Positions 1 through 6,654 of a DNA stretch of 12,350 bases are shown here, in pieces. The DNA lies in the NCBI GenBank assembly GCA_034096865.1, contig JAWQFJ010018219.1, positions 10,001-22,350 of the forward strand, in the 5' to 3' direction. A program made the translations under genes and the position numbers. Below the pieces are notes generated by a model. The model saw only the letters and a list, made by a program, of their open reading frames with translations, was not told the origin of the DNA and ran no database searches. Position 1 is the first letter of the stretch. The number at the start of each line of letters is the position of its first letter. This DNA comes from Theodoxus fluviatilis (taxonomy: Eukaryota > Mollusca > Gastropoda > Cycloneritida > Neritidae).

Positions 1-2
1 GA

Positions 3-106
3 CTGTGTGTGAATGTCCGGCAACGACCTGATCCCTGCATGGACCATGAACTGCCCATCAGCCTGTCTGTGTCCAGGGCGGACAGTGACGGACACTTCAG
101 GGATGG
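3..106 (+). other. possible 3' part of a coding exon with splice donor
   Basis: One plus-strand frame is open from base 3 to 107 (about 34 codons) while the other two plus frames stop within 30 bases. The translation has mixed composition, with segments such as PCMDHELPISLSVSRADSDG, and no low-complexity bias. The frame ends at a TGA that overlaps GTGAGT at 107-112, which matches a metazoan 5' splice donor, so an exon ending at 106 in phase 2 would avoid the stop. A pyrimidine-rich acceptor-like CAG ends at 1084, but continuing from it in the matching phase gives only about 11 codons before a TAG. I recognise no domain. An open frame this short can arise by chance, so this is only a candidate. 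Confidence 0.2.
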
Positions 107-343
107 GTGAGTAGTGAGAGAACACGGGTGAGCGGCTGTATGGGCGGGGAGGTTAAAAGGGAGGGGAGAGGGGGTTAGAGGGAAAATAAAGGACATGATG
201 AATGAATGCACATGTAGAGGAGTAGGTTTTAGCAGGTGGAAGTGAGGCGGTAATGAGGTAGATGAAATTATTGGGATCGAGTCGCGGTCAGATGAAAACT
301 TGTGACTCCATGGATTAGACTTGAAGAAACTTGTACAGACACT
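107..343. other. single-copy-like purine-rich DNA, no gene seen
   Basis: This stretch is G/A-rich on the plus strand, including G-rich patches around 145-180. It contains no persuasive open frame, RNA fold or repeat. If the upstream exon is real, this would be intron. Confidence 0.4.
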
Positions 344-403
<60 letters not shown>

Positions 404-416
404 GCACACACACACA
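344..416. repeat. CA-CG-CA alternating dinucleotide microsatellite
   Basis: A CA tract begins at 344 with one phase slip at 350/351. Bases 351-416 are then a perfect alternating purine-pyrimidine run: about 19 CA units, eight CG units at 389-404, and six more CA units. Alternating CG flanked by CA is the classic sequence class able to flip into left-handed Z-DNA under negative supercoiling. That ability is known for the class; it is not shown for this locus. Confidence 0.95.
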
Positions 417-491
417 GGAAAGAGAGTGAGAGAGAGAAAGAGAGAGAGAGACACACAGAGTGAGAGAGAAAGAGAGAGAGAGTGTGTGTGA

Positions 492-541
<50 letters not shown>
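417..541. repeat. compound GA/GT/GA microsatellite
   Basis: An imperfect GA-rich tract (421-481, with short ACAC and GTGAG interruptions) leads into GT repeats at about 482-510 and a pure AG run at 511-541. The GT block is complementary in sense to the CA block at 344-416, so the two could pair as an imperfect inverted repeat around the GA spacer. There is no coding content; open frames here read as Ser-Leu, His-Thr or Glu-Arg dipeptides. Confidence 0.95.
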
Positions 542-547
<6 letters not shown>

Positions 548-566
548 GATGATGATGATGATGATG
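542..566 (-). repeat. (CAT)8 tail of the adjoining retrotransposon
   Basis: Eight perfect GAT units on the plus strand (CAT on the minus strand) directly abut the 3' end of the minus-strand non-LTR remnant. CR1, L2 and Rex1-type elements often end in short tandem repeats instead of poly(A), so this is best read as the element's own 3' tail. Later slippage may have extended it. Confidence 0.7.
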
Positions 567-757
567 TCCACTTGTATGGCGCACATATCCATGCTGAGTC
601 AGAAAAAGGTGAGTCTTCAGAGTGCTCTTGAAATCCTCTAGTGACTTCGCTTCTCGCATGTTCTGGGGGAGCGCATTCCACAGGGTTGGACCACAGTAGG
701 AGAACGAGCGGCGACCCAAGCGCTTCCCTATGTGGCCGGCCCTACTGGGTGGAGCCA

Positions 758-760
<3 letters not shown>
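567..760 (-). mobile_element. 5'-truncated CR1/L2/Rex1-type non-LTR retrotransposon 3' end
   Basis: The minus strand encodes the characteristic far C-terminus of the reverse-transcriptase ORF of CR1/L2/Rex1-type LINEs. It contains RRSFSYCGPTLWNALP followed by FKSTLKTHLF; the family pattern is FS..GP.LWN.LP, then FK..LKT.LF. After this come bases resembling the GTGCGCTATA-type 3' end of such elements and then the (CAT)8 tail. Only about 60 residues remain. The catalytic reverse-transcriptase core and the endonuclease are absent, so the copy is 5'-truncated and dead. No stop codon separates the motif from the tail in this frame, which may reflect a frameshift or decay. Both sides of the fragment are bordered by GA tracts. 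The exact clade cannot be settled from this short piece. Confidence 0.8.
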
Positions 761-830
<70 letters not shown>

Positions 831-895
831 GAGAGAGACAGAGAGGCAGAGAGAGACAGAGAGAGACAGACAGAGAGGGGGAGGGGGGGGGGGGA
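761..895. repeat. (GA)31 microsatellite grading into G-run
   Basis: Bases 761-822 are perfect GA. This is followed by GA interrupted with CA (GACAGAGA, GGCAGAGA) to about 876 and a G-rich end with a run of about 12 G at 883-894. It lies at the 5'-truncation end of the retrotransposon remnant. Homopurine-homopyrimidine mirror symmetry makes it a possible H-DNA (triplex) former. The Arg-Glu dipeptide frames across it are not genes. Confidence 0.95.
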
Positions 896-1283
896 GCCTG
901 CCCAGAAAGTTAACAGGGCGGGAGGTGAACAATCTAAAAACTTGAACGTACTTATGGCTGAAGCTGTAAAGACTGACTGAAAATTACCCAGAACACAATG
1001 GTGATGACCCACCTGACCAACTGAGTCAGTGCTTCCATGAGGAAGACTCACACGTGTCTATTGACCCCTCCTCATCCCCCCCAGCCCTATTCATTCCTCA
1101 CCTTTGACCTGCTGGGTTTAGATTATGGGTTCAGGGCGCAGCGTCCAGCGAGACGGAAGTCTGTAATGGGAATGGATGGGGCATGGGATTGGCCATGAAC
1201 TGAAAAAAGACCCGGATAAGGACAATTTCGGGCGTAATGGTTCCTGAATACCGGAAATCCACTGAATGGAAGCGGTCAACGTC
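896..1283. other. single-copy-like DNA, no gene supported
   Basis: Composition is mixed. An AP-1-like TGAGTCA lies at 1022-1028 and a CACGTG E-box at 1051-1056. A C-rich tract ending in CAG at 1084 resembles a splice acceptor, and one frame is open from 1085 to 1198. However, its phase does not match the donor at 107, so no exon pair can be argued. A minus-strand open frame of 73 codons (1131-1352) has no recognisable motif. Confidence 0.35.
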
Positions 1284-1297
1284 TGACGTCACTTCCT
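1284..1297. promoter_or_regulatory. CRE palindrome joined to ETS-like site
   Basis: TGACGTCA (1284-1291) is the full palindromic cAMP-response element bound by CREB/ATF. It runs straight into ACTTCCTG, an ETS-type GGAA core on the opposite strand. CRE-ETS pairs are common in metazoan core promoters. A CACGTG E-box follows at 1350-1355, just before a short ATG-initiated frame. No TATA box or initiator is clear, so promoter function is inferred from motifs alone. Confidence 0.35.
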
Positions 1298-1360
1298 GTC
1301 GCTTTGTGATGCATTGCAATCCATTGTTGTGTCTTTTGTGGAGCTTTTGCACGTGTGAAT

Positions 1361-1450
1361 ATGTCGAGGGACCGTGCTGCTAAACACGGTCATTATGTAC
1401 TTTTTTGTGAACACGCGAATCGTTCTTGCTTCGTATTATTTCATCATTAG
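1361..1450 (+). other. 29-codon ATG-initiated ORF, doubtful
   Basis: An ATG at 1361 with A at -3 opens a 29-residue frame ending at TAG 1448-1450 (starts MSRDRAAKHGHYVLFCEHAN). It sits about 70 bases after the CRE/ETS pair and 5 bases after a CACGTG motif, which is why it is noted. It could be an upstream ORF, a first coding exon, or chance. No family is recognised and no good donor is seen inside it. Confidence 0.12.
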
Positions 1451-1570
1451 CTCTTCACACACGGAAGCTGACACGCGATGTCACAACCTCTTCTGGAACC
1501 AATGGCCACAGAACTGTCGGGGCCTGATCCGTGGCTCGGCTACGGGTAACTTTAAACAGCGTGTGCCCTT

Positions 1571-1626
1571 GGGGGGAGGAGGAGGGAGGGGGGAAGGGTG
1601 AGAAGGGGGGGGGGGGGGGGGGGCGG
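1571..1626 (+). repeat. G-rich tract with 19-G run
   Basis: The plus strand has successive G-runs (GGGGGG, GGAGGAGGGAGGGGGG) and then about 19 consecutive G at 1605-1623. Four or more G-runs at short spacing satisfy the usual G-quadruplex pattern. The homopolymer length is likely to be unreliable in the assembly. Confidence 0.9.
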
Positions 1627-1693
1627 TAATTCATTTTGCAAATGGAATTGTAGAGGCATCGCTCTTCGGTAGTCTTCGGAGCGCCTCGGCTCC

Positions 1694-1701
1694 TGACGTC
1701 A
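1694..1701. promoter_or_regulatory. second CRE palindrome
   Basis: A perfect TGACGTCA lies inside a GC-richer stretch containing several TTCGG words (1666-1735). It is followed by a CACGTG E-box at 1749-1754 and then GTAAGA, a donor-like word. This may be promoter or 5'-UTR DNA; no transcript evidence is available. Confidence 0.3.
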
Positions 1702-1819
1702 CTCTTCGGAACCACGTCGCCTAACTTCGGTGGGCAAGAAGGACGATGCACGTGTGCTCGTGGTAAGAAATTTTGAGTTACTTCATTGCATCGATGCATT
1801 CACCTAAAGCCATGTTCTA

Positions 1820-1989
1820 ATTGGGTGATGCTTATGCCTACTTCGCCAATGTTCGACTTGCCGCAAGTAGTTTGTGCGACTTACGGCAAGTGGCATCGAC
1901 ATAGACAGTCAAACATACGTCTGGAAGTTCGACGTACAAGTTACCGTTGTGGCTAATGCTGCGTCCTGATTGGGTGGTCAGATCACGTG
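1820..1989. promoter_or_regulatory. CCAAT and E-box cluster
   Basis: Inverted CCAAT words (ATTGG) occur at 1820-1824 and 1969-1973 and a forward CCAAT at 1846-1850. A CACGTG E-box (1984-1989) lies about 10 bases after the last. NF-Y (CCAAT) and bHLH (CACGTG) sites are often paired in metazoan promoters. On the minus strand an ATGGCC start lies just upstream of this cluster (2032). Together with the CRE sites at 1284 and 1694 this makes 1280-2030 the most promoter-like part of the window, still on motif evidence only. Confidence 0.25.
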
Positions 1990-2032
1990 GGTCAGAGAGA
2001 GATCTTTCGCGCGTGAAACTGTTGTCGGCCAT
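1838..2032 (-). other. minus-strand ORF of 64 codons, doubtful
   Basis: The minus strand is open from 2086. The internal start at 2032 (ATGGCCGAC, A at -3) gives a 64-residue frame beginning MADNSFTRERSLSDPRDL and ending at 1838. It has mixed composition and no low-complexity bias, but no motif, signal peptide or membrane segment that I recognise. It overlaps an inverted repeat at 1856-1891. The length is well within what chance allows. Confidence 0.12.
1856..1891. repeat. imperfect 13-bp inverted repeat
   Basis: The arms are ACTTGCCGCAAGT (1856-1868) and ACTTACGGCAAGT (1879-1891). They are complementary at 12 of 13 positions across a 10-base spacer, and the left arm is itself nearly palindromic. 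It could form a hairpin or cruciform or bind a dimeric factor. No repeat-family assignment can be made. Confidence 0.6.
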
Positions 2033-2394
2033 TGATTTATTCGGTTCGCAGGCAAACTGCTTAATTTTAGAATGATTAGCACACATATAAGACAGTTACC
2101 AAAGAACGGTATGAATTTCTCAAAACTGTGTGTAACCATGCATGAGAAATTAAGGCTAAGGCACGAAAATGACAACATGTGATTTGTAAACTGCAGTTTA
2201 AAAAAAAAATTCTTCATGCATATTCCCGGGGCGAAAAGCATGTTCATTAAGGAAATATGTAGTTTTGTTTTACAGTAATGTAGATACAAGTACAATTGTG
2301 CTGGTTATTTTACTCAGTATCTCGAAAACTGTTTTTCTGATATAAAAACCTTTTTCCTCATGCACCGACACATGTGTAATCCTCTGCTACATAA
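2033..2394. other. AT-rich DNA, nothing identified
   Basis: This is AT-rich sequence with short A and T runs (for example 2199-2208). I see no gene, repeat or structured RNA. It ends where the first GAGAAGGAGGTCACT module begins. Confidence 0.5.
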
Positions 2395-3500
2395 TGAGAA
2401 GGAGGTCACTGAGAAGAAGGTCACTTGACCTTACTTTGAGATGAGAAGGAGGTCACTTGACCTTACTTTGAGATGAGAAGGAGGTCACTTGACCTTACTT
2501 TGAGATGAGAAGGAGGTCACTGAGAAGGAGGTCACTGAGAAGGAGGTCACTGAGAAGGAGGTCACTGAGAAGGAGGTCACTTGACCTTACTTTGAGATGA
2601 AAAGGAGGTCACTGAGAAGGAGGTCACTGAGAAGTAGGTCACTGAGAAGGAGGTCACTGAGAAGGAGGTCACTTGACCTTACTTTGAGATGAGAAGGAGG
2701 TCACTGAGAAGGAGGTCACTGAGAAGGAGGTCACTGAGAAGGAGGTCACTGAGAAGGAGGTCACTTGACCTTACTTTGAGATGAAAAGGAGGAGAAGGAG
2801 GTCACTGAGAAGTAGGTCACTGAGAAGGAGGTCACTGAGAAGGAGGTCACTTGACCTTACTTTGAGATGAGAAGGAGGTCACTTGACCTTACTTTGAGAT
2901 GAGAAGGAGGTCACTTGACCTTACTTTGAGATGAGAAGGAGGTCACTTGACCTTACTTTGAGATGAGAAGGAGGTCACTGAGAAGTAGGTCACTGAGAAG
3001 GAGGTCACTGAGAAGGAGGTCACTTGACCTTACTTTGAGATGAGAAGGAGGTCACTGAGAAGGAGGTCACTGAGAAGGAGGTCACTGAGAAGGAGGTCAC
3101 TGAGAAGGAGGTCACTTGACCTTACTTTGAGATGAAAAGGAGGTCAATTAGAAGGAGGTCACTGAGAAGTAGGTCACTGAGAAGGAGGTCACTGAGAAGG
3201 AGGTCACTTGACCTTACTTTGAGATGAGAAGGAGGTCACTTGACCTTACTTTGAGATGAGAAGGAGGTCACTTGACCTTACTTTGAGATGAGAAGGAGGC
3301 CACTGAGAAGGAGGTCACTGAGAAGGAGGTCACTGAGAAGGAGGTCACTTGACCTTACTTTGAGATGAAAAGGAGGTCACTAGACCTTACTTTGAGATGA
3401 GAAGGAGGTCAAGGAGGTCACTGAGAAGGAGGTCACTGAGAAGGAGGTCACTGAGAAGGAGGTCACTGAGAAAGAGGTCACTGAGAAGGAGGTCACTTTG
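2395..3500. repeat. minisatellite of 15-bp AGGTCA modules with 17-bp linkers
   Basis: The array consists of about 54 copies of the module GAGAAGGAGGTCACT. About 17 of them are followed by the linker TGACCTTACTTTGAGAT, giving 32-bp composite units. Modules occur in runs of one to five between linkers. Recurrent variants (GAAAAGG at the start of a run, GAAGTAGG two to three modules in) mark a higher-order pattern. Every module carries AGGTCA, and each module-linker joint reads AGGTCA-CT-TGACCT. The 15-bp module alone would read as a five-residue repeat (EKEVT), but the linker brings stops in every frame, so the array is not coding. Some units are damaged (about 2790, 3146, 3405). Confidence 0.95.
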
Positions 3501-3580
3501 AAGTTACAAGCAGCTAAAATTGCAGCGTTCCAAGCGGCTAGCACTATGGGAGATGCCTATAGTCCGTTTCAACATTGCAC

Positions 3581-3760
3581 ATTTAAAATGGTGGACATAG
3601 TCTCGCTTCACGCAGAAAAAGCTGAATTTGGGGACACTAGAAACCCCATCCAAAGAAAATGTAAACCATGAACAGCATTAATTTATCAAAGCTGTATGTT
3701 GAATGCATCAAAAGGTATTGAAAGCTCCTACTTTTTAACAATCGAAATGCAGGTCACTCG
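3581..3760 (+). repeat. repeat family R, copy 1, inside the foldback element
   Basis: The core GTAAACCATGAACAGCATTA at 3661 and the following bases to about 3710 are nearly identical to the units at 4374, 4580 and 4782. Upstream bases (GCAGAAAAAGCTGA, CATCCAAAGAAAAT) also align with those units. Downstream, ATCGAAATGCAGGTCA matches later copies less closely. The copy is more diverged than those in the tandem block, mainly after 3712. Confidence 0.8.
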
Positions 3761-3855
3761 CAGAACCACGTGTGCACGGGTCGACGTGATTGCAACGTTT
3801 GGTGACCCTGTTCTCTCTGTGTAAAAAATTATTATTCTTCAAATCGGTCAAATAG

Positions 3856-3863
3856 TGACGTCA
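3856..3863. promoter_or_regulatory. third CRE palindrome
   Basis: A perfect TGACGTCA lies in the right half of the foldback element, with a related half-site, TGACGTTA, about 30 bases on. A CACGTG E-box lies upstream at 3767-3772. If functional, the mobile element would carry its own CREB/ATF and bHLH sites; this is inferred from motif matches only. Confidence 0.25.
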
Positions 3864-4042
3864 CTCGTTCTTCAACCTTGGTAGTTGATGACGTTATCGG
3901 AAATTTTAGAATTAGGTCCATCGCACATCTGTTGCTAGGCCATTTTTGTGCGAAGTCTCCACTAAATCCTATAATCATGTGACTAAATACAGTGCAATGT
4001 TGAAACGGACTATAGGCATTTCCCTTAGTGCTAGCCGCTTGG

Positions 4043-4323
4043 GGCGCAACGTGTCTCGACCCTCACGAGAATGAGCTAATGAACTATCTTTGTGTAACCT
4101 ATAATCTTTGTACACACGTACCTGTTGTACCCCGGTTTTGCTGCCGATCCGGTCAAGAATCGGATCGGTTGATTCATTTGCATACAATCAGGCCCGGTTC
4201 TTGTCGATAGGGCTGGCTCAATTCCCTGACCCAGTTTATACCTATTCGTATGCCGGGCGACGCGAGAACGACAAGAATATCGCGACAAGTTGTCAATTTA
4301 AATGGCAGACCGTTCTCCGCTAT
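4043..4323. other. single-copy-like spacer with small hairpin
   Basis: This lies between the foldback element and the tandem repeats. It contains the hairpin CCGATCCG (4144-4151) / CGGATCGG (4161-4168), a perfect 8-bp stem with a 9-base loop. Open frames of 60-89 codons occur on both strands but overlap one another and show no family motif, so none is called. Confidence 0.45.
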
Positions 4324-4857
4324 GCACATAAAATGGTGTATTTGGGGGTACTAAAACTCCATCCAAAGAAAATGTAAGCCATGAACAACATTAATTTATC
4401 AAAGCTGTATGTTGAATGCATCAATAGATCATGAATGCTCATACATTTTACAATTCGCAATGCAGGTCAATGCACCTTCACGCGAAAGCTAAATAGATCT
4501 GTCAGTGGCTTTCGTTGCATGCATGTTCGCACAGAAAACGCTGATTTTGGGGGATAATAGAAACCCTTCCAAAGAAAATGTAAACCATGAACAGCATTAA
4601 TTTATCAAAGCTGTATGTTGAATGCATCAATAGGTCGGGAAAGGTCATGAAAGCAATGCAGGTCAATGCACCTTCACGCGAAAGCATCTGTCAAGTGTCA
4701 GTGTCAGCGGCTTTCGTTGCGTGCATGTTCGCACAGAAAACGCTGATTTTGGGGGATAATAAAAACCCTTCCAAAGAAAATGTAAACCATGAACAGCATT
4801 AATTTATCAAAGCTGTATGTTGAATGCATCAATAGGTCGGGAAAGCTCCCACGTGTG
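4324..4857 (+). repeat. repeat family R, tandem units of about 204 bp
   Basis: Anchoring on GTAAACCATGAACAGCATTA, units begin at 4374, 4580 and 4782 (spacings 206 and 202). A partial unit end precedes them (4324-4373) and a truncated last unit follows, ending near 4857. Units share TTATCAAAGCTGTATG, GAATGCATCAATAG, GCAATGCAGGTCAATGCACC, CACGCGAAAGC, and CGCACAGAAAACGCTGATTT. The last two units are the closest pair. ATG-initiated frames at 4587 and 4789 share their first 19 residues only because they start at the same place in two repeat units, so they are not called as genes. Short tandem units of this size occur in bivalve pearl/HINE (non-autonomous Helitron-like) elements, but no homology to those is shown. 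Confidence 0.9.
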
Positions 4858-4866
4858 CCTTTAGAG

Positions 4867-4995
4867 ATGTCGGCCAAATATAAAGAGAGCGGCTACGTAC
4901 GTCAGTTCAACATTTCGATAGATTTGGAACCTCCATTCATTTGTTTATACATAAAATCACGTTTTCGTAATATTCATTTTCTTTGCTTATTCTGA
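4867..4995 (+). other. 42-codon ATG-initiated ORF, doubtful
   Basis: An ATG with G at -3, just after the last R unit, opens a frame beginning MSAKYKESGYVRQFNISIDL and ending at the TGA 4993-4995. The first 25 residues look soluble and coding-like; the rest is AT-rich and probably chance. A CACGTG motif lies 12 bases upstream. No family is recognised. It may be a decayed exon or a spurious frame. Confidence 0.12.
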
Positions 4996-5287
4996 AAAGA
5001 AAAAAACAACCCAGACCTTATCTTACCAGGTAAAAATGTCGTCAAGAAATCAGTGCTATGTTCACATATTGATGCTTAACTGAAAACACATGAGTCACAC
5101 ATTGCATGTTGATAGAGAATAATCTCCCAACCCTTTATTTCTGTGTTTATTCATTGATGGCTGTCCGACTGGACAATCTTTATATCCAAATTTAAAACAG
5201 CCACGATGATGACAACACTATACTGCGCTATACTGCGCAAAAAAAGAAATGCCTACAATTCTAAAGCTCTCTTTCCTACATCTTCCC
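4996..5287. other. AT-rich spacer, no gene seen
   Basis: The sequence is AT-rich. It contains an AP-1-like TGAGTCA at 5091-5097, a small TGTCC/GGACA hairpin at 5162-5175, and a direct duplication of TATACTGCGC at 5219-5238. None of these suggests a gene. Confidence 0.5.
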
Positions 5288-6645
5288 AACAGTTAGTACC
5301 AGTTTTCAGTAGTTCATACAACAGTTAGTACCAGTTTTCAGTAGTTCATAACTTTGTCAACAGTTAGTACCAGTTTTCAGTAGTTCATACAACAGTTAGT
5401 ACCAGTTTTCAGTAGTTCATACAACAGTTAGTACCAGTTTTCAGTAGTTCATACAACAGTTAGTACCAGTTTTCAGTAGTTCATACAACAGTTAGTACCA
5501 GTTTTCAGTAGTTCATACAACAGTTAGTACCAGTTTTCAGTAGTTCATACAACAGTTAGTACCAGTTTTCAGTAGTTCATACAACAGTTAGTACCAGTTT
5601 TCAGTAGTTCATACAACAGTTAGTACCAGTTTTCAGTAGTTCATACAACAGTTAGTACCAGTTTTCAGTAGTTCATACAACAGTTAGTACCAGTTTTCAG
5701 TAGTTCATACAACAGTTAGTACCAGTTTTCAGTAGTTCATACAACAGTTAGTACCAGTTTTCAGTAGTTCATACAACAGTTAGTACCAGTTTTCAGTAGT
5801 TCATACAACAGTTAGTACCAGTTTTCAGTAGTTCATACAACAGTTAGTACCAGTTTTTCAGTAGTTCATACAACAGTTAGTACCAGTTTTCAGTAGTTCA
5901 TACAACAGTTAGTACCAGTTTTCAGTAGTTCATACAACAGTTAGTACCAGTTTTTCAGTAGTTCATACAACAGTTAGTACCAGTTTTTCAGTAGTTCATA
6001 CAACAGTTAGTACCAGTTTTCAGTAGTTCATACAACAGTTAGTACCAGTTTTCAGTAGTTCATACAACAGTTTAGTACCAGTTTTTCAGTAGTTCATACA
6101 ACAGTTAGTACCAGTTTTCAGTAGTTCATACAACAGTTAGTACCAGTTTTCAGTAGTTTCATACAACAGTTAGTACCAGTTTTCAGTAGTTCATACAACA
6201 GTTAGTACCAGTTTTTCAGTAGTTCATACAACAGTTAGTACCAGTTTTCAGTAGTTCATACAACAGTTAGTACCATTTTCAGTAGTTCATACAACAGTTA
6301 GTACCAGTTTTCAGTAGTTCATACAACAGTTAGTACCAGTTTTCAGTAGTTCATACAACAGTTAGTACCAGTTTTCAGTAGTTTCATACAACCAGTTAGT
6401 ACCAGTTTTCAGTAGTTCATACAACAGTTAGTACCAGTTTTTCAGTAGTTCATACACAGTTAGTACCAGTTTTCAGTAGTTCATACAACAGTTAGTACCA
6501 GTTTTCAGTAGTTCATACAACAGTTAGTACCAGTTTTCAGTAGTTCATACAACAGTTAGTACCAGTTTTCAGTCGTTCATACAACAGTTAGTACCAGTTT
6601 TCAGTAGTTCATACAACAGTTAGTACCAGTTTTCAGTAGTTCATA
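5288..6645 (+). repeat. 32-bp minisatellite, about 42 copies
   Basis: The unit comprises AACAGTTAGTACCAG followed by TTTTCAGTAGTTCATAC. Copies from about 5360 to 5850 and from 6460 to 6645 are essentially identical, apart from one substitution near 6573. Between 5850 and 6460 many units carry single-base gains or losses, mostly in the T run and at the unit joints. The second unit ends with an extra ACTTTGTCA (5351-5359) instead of the usual joint, and the same word follows the last unit (6646-6654). A 32-bp period rotates the reading frame and units contain stops, so the array does not code for protein. Confidence 0.97.
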
Positions 6646-6654
6646 ACTTTGTCA

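Larger units (their letters stand above)
3530..4042. mobile_element. foldback/MITE-like element with 51-bp inverted arms
   Basis: Bases 3530-3580 and 3992-4042 are inverted copies of each other, identical at 49 of 51 positions. They enclose 411 bp with no coding capacity. A weaker match continues outward for about 10-12 bases (GCGTT versus GCGCC next to CCAAGCGG), so the true ends may lie near 3520 and 4052. This is the structure of a short non-autonomous DNA transposon or foldback element. I found no clear target-site duplication beside either set of ends, and no transposase, so the superfamily is unknown. The interior includes a copy of the tandem repeat found at 4324-4857. Confidence 0.7.

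Noticed and set aside
315..932. 205-codon minus frame as a full gene
   Set aside because: Only the 60-residue LINE C-terminus is meaningful. The rest is translated CT, CA and CAT microsatellite.
1085..1198. Downstream exon beginning after the acceptor-like CAG at 1084
   Set aside because: The open frame is phase 0, while the only upstream candidate ends in phase 2. The matching phase stops after about 11 codons.
2395..3500. CRISPR-like array
   Set aside because: Modules are contiguous with no unique spacers, and the setting is eukaryotic. The 32-bp array at 5288-6645 fails for the same reason.
4240..4252. 13-base match CCTATTCGTATGC shared with the 51-bp repeat at 6970
   Set aside because: A single exact 13-mer pair is expected about once by chance in 12 kb, and similarity does not extend.
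4587..4995. Two ORFs sharing the N-terminus MNSINLSKLYVECINRSGK as a duplicated gene family
   Set aside because: They start at the same point of two adjacent family R repeat units and diverge where the units diverge. There is no gene evidence.
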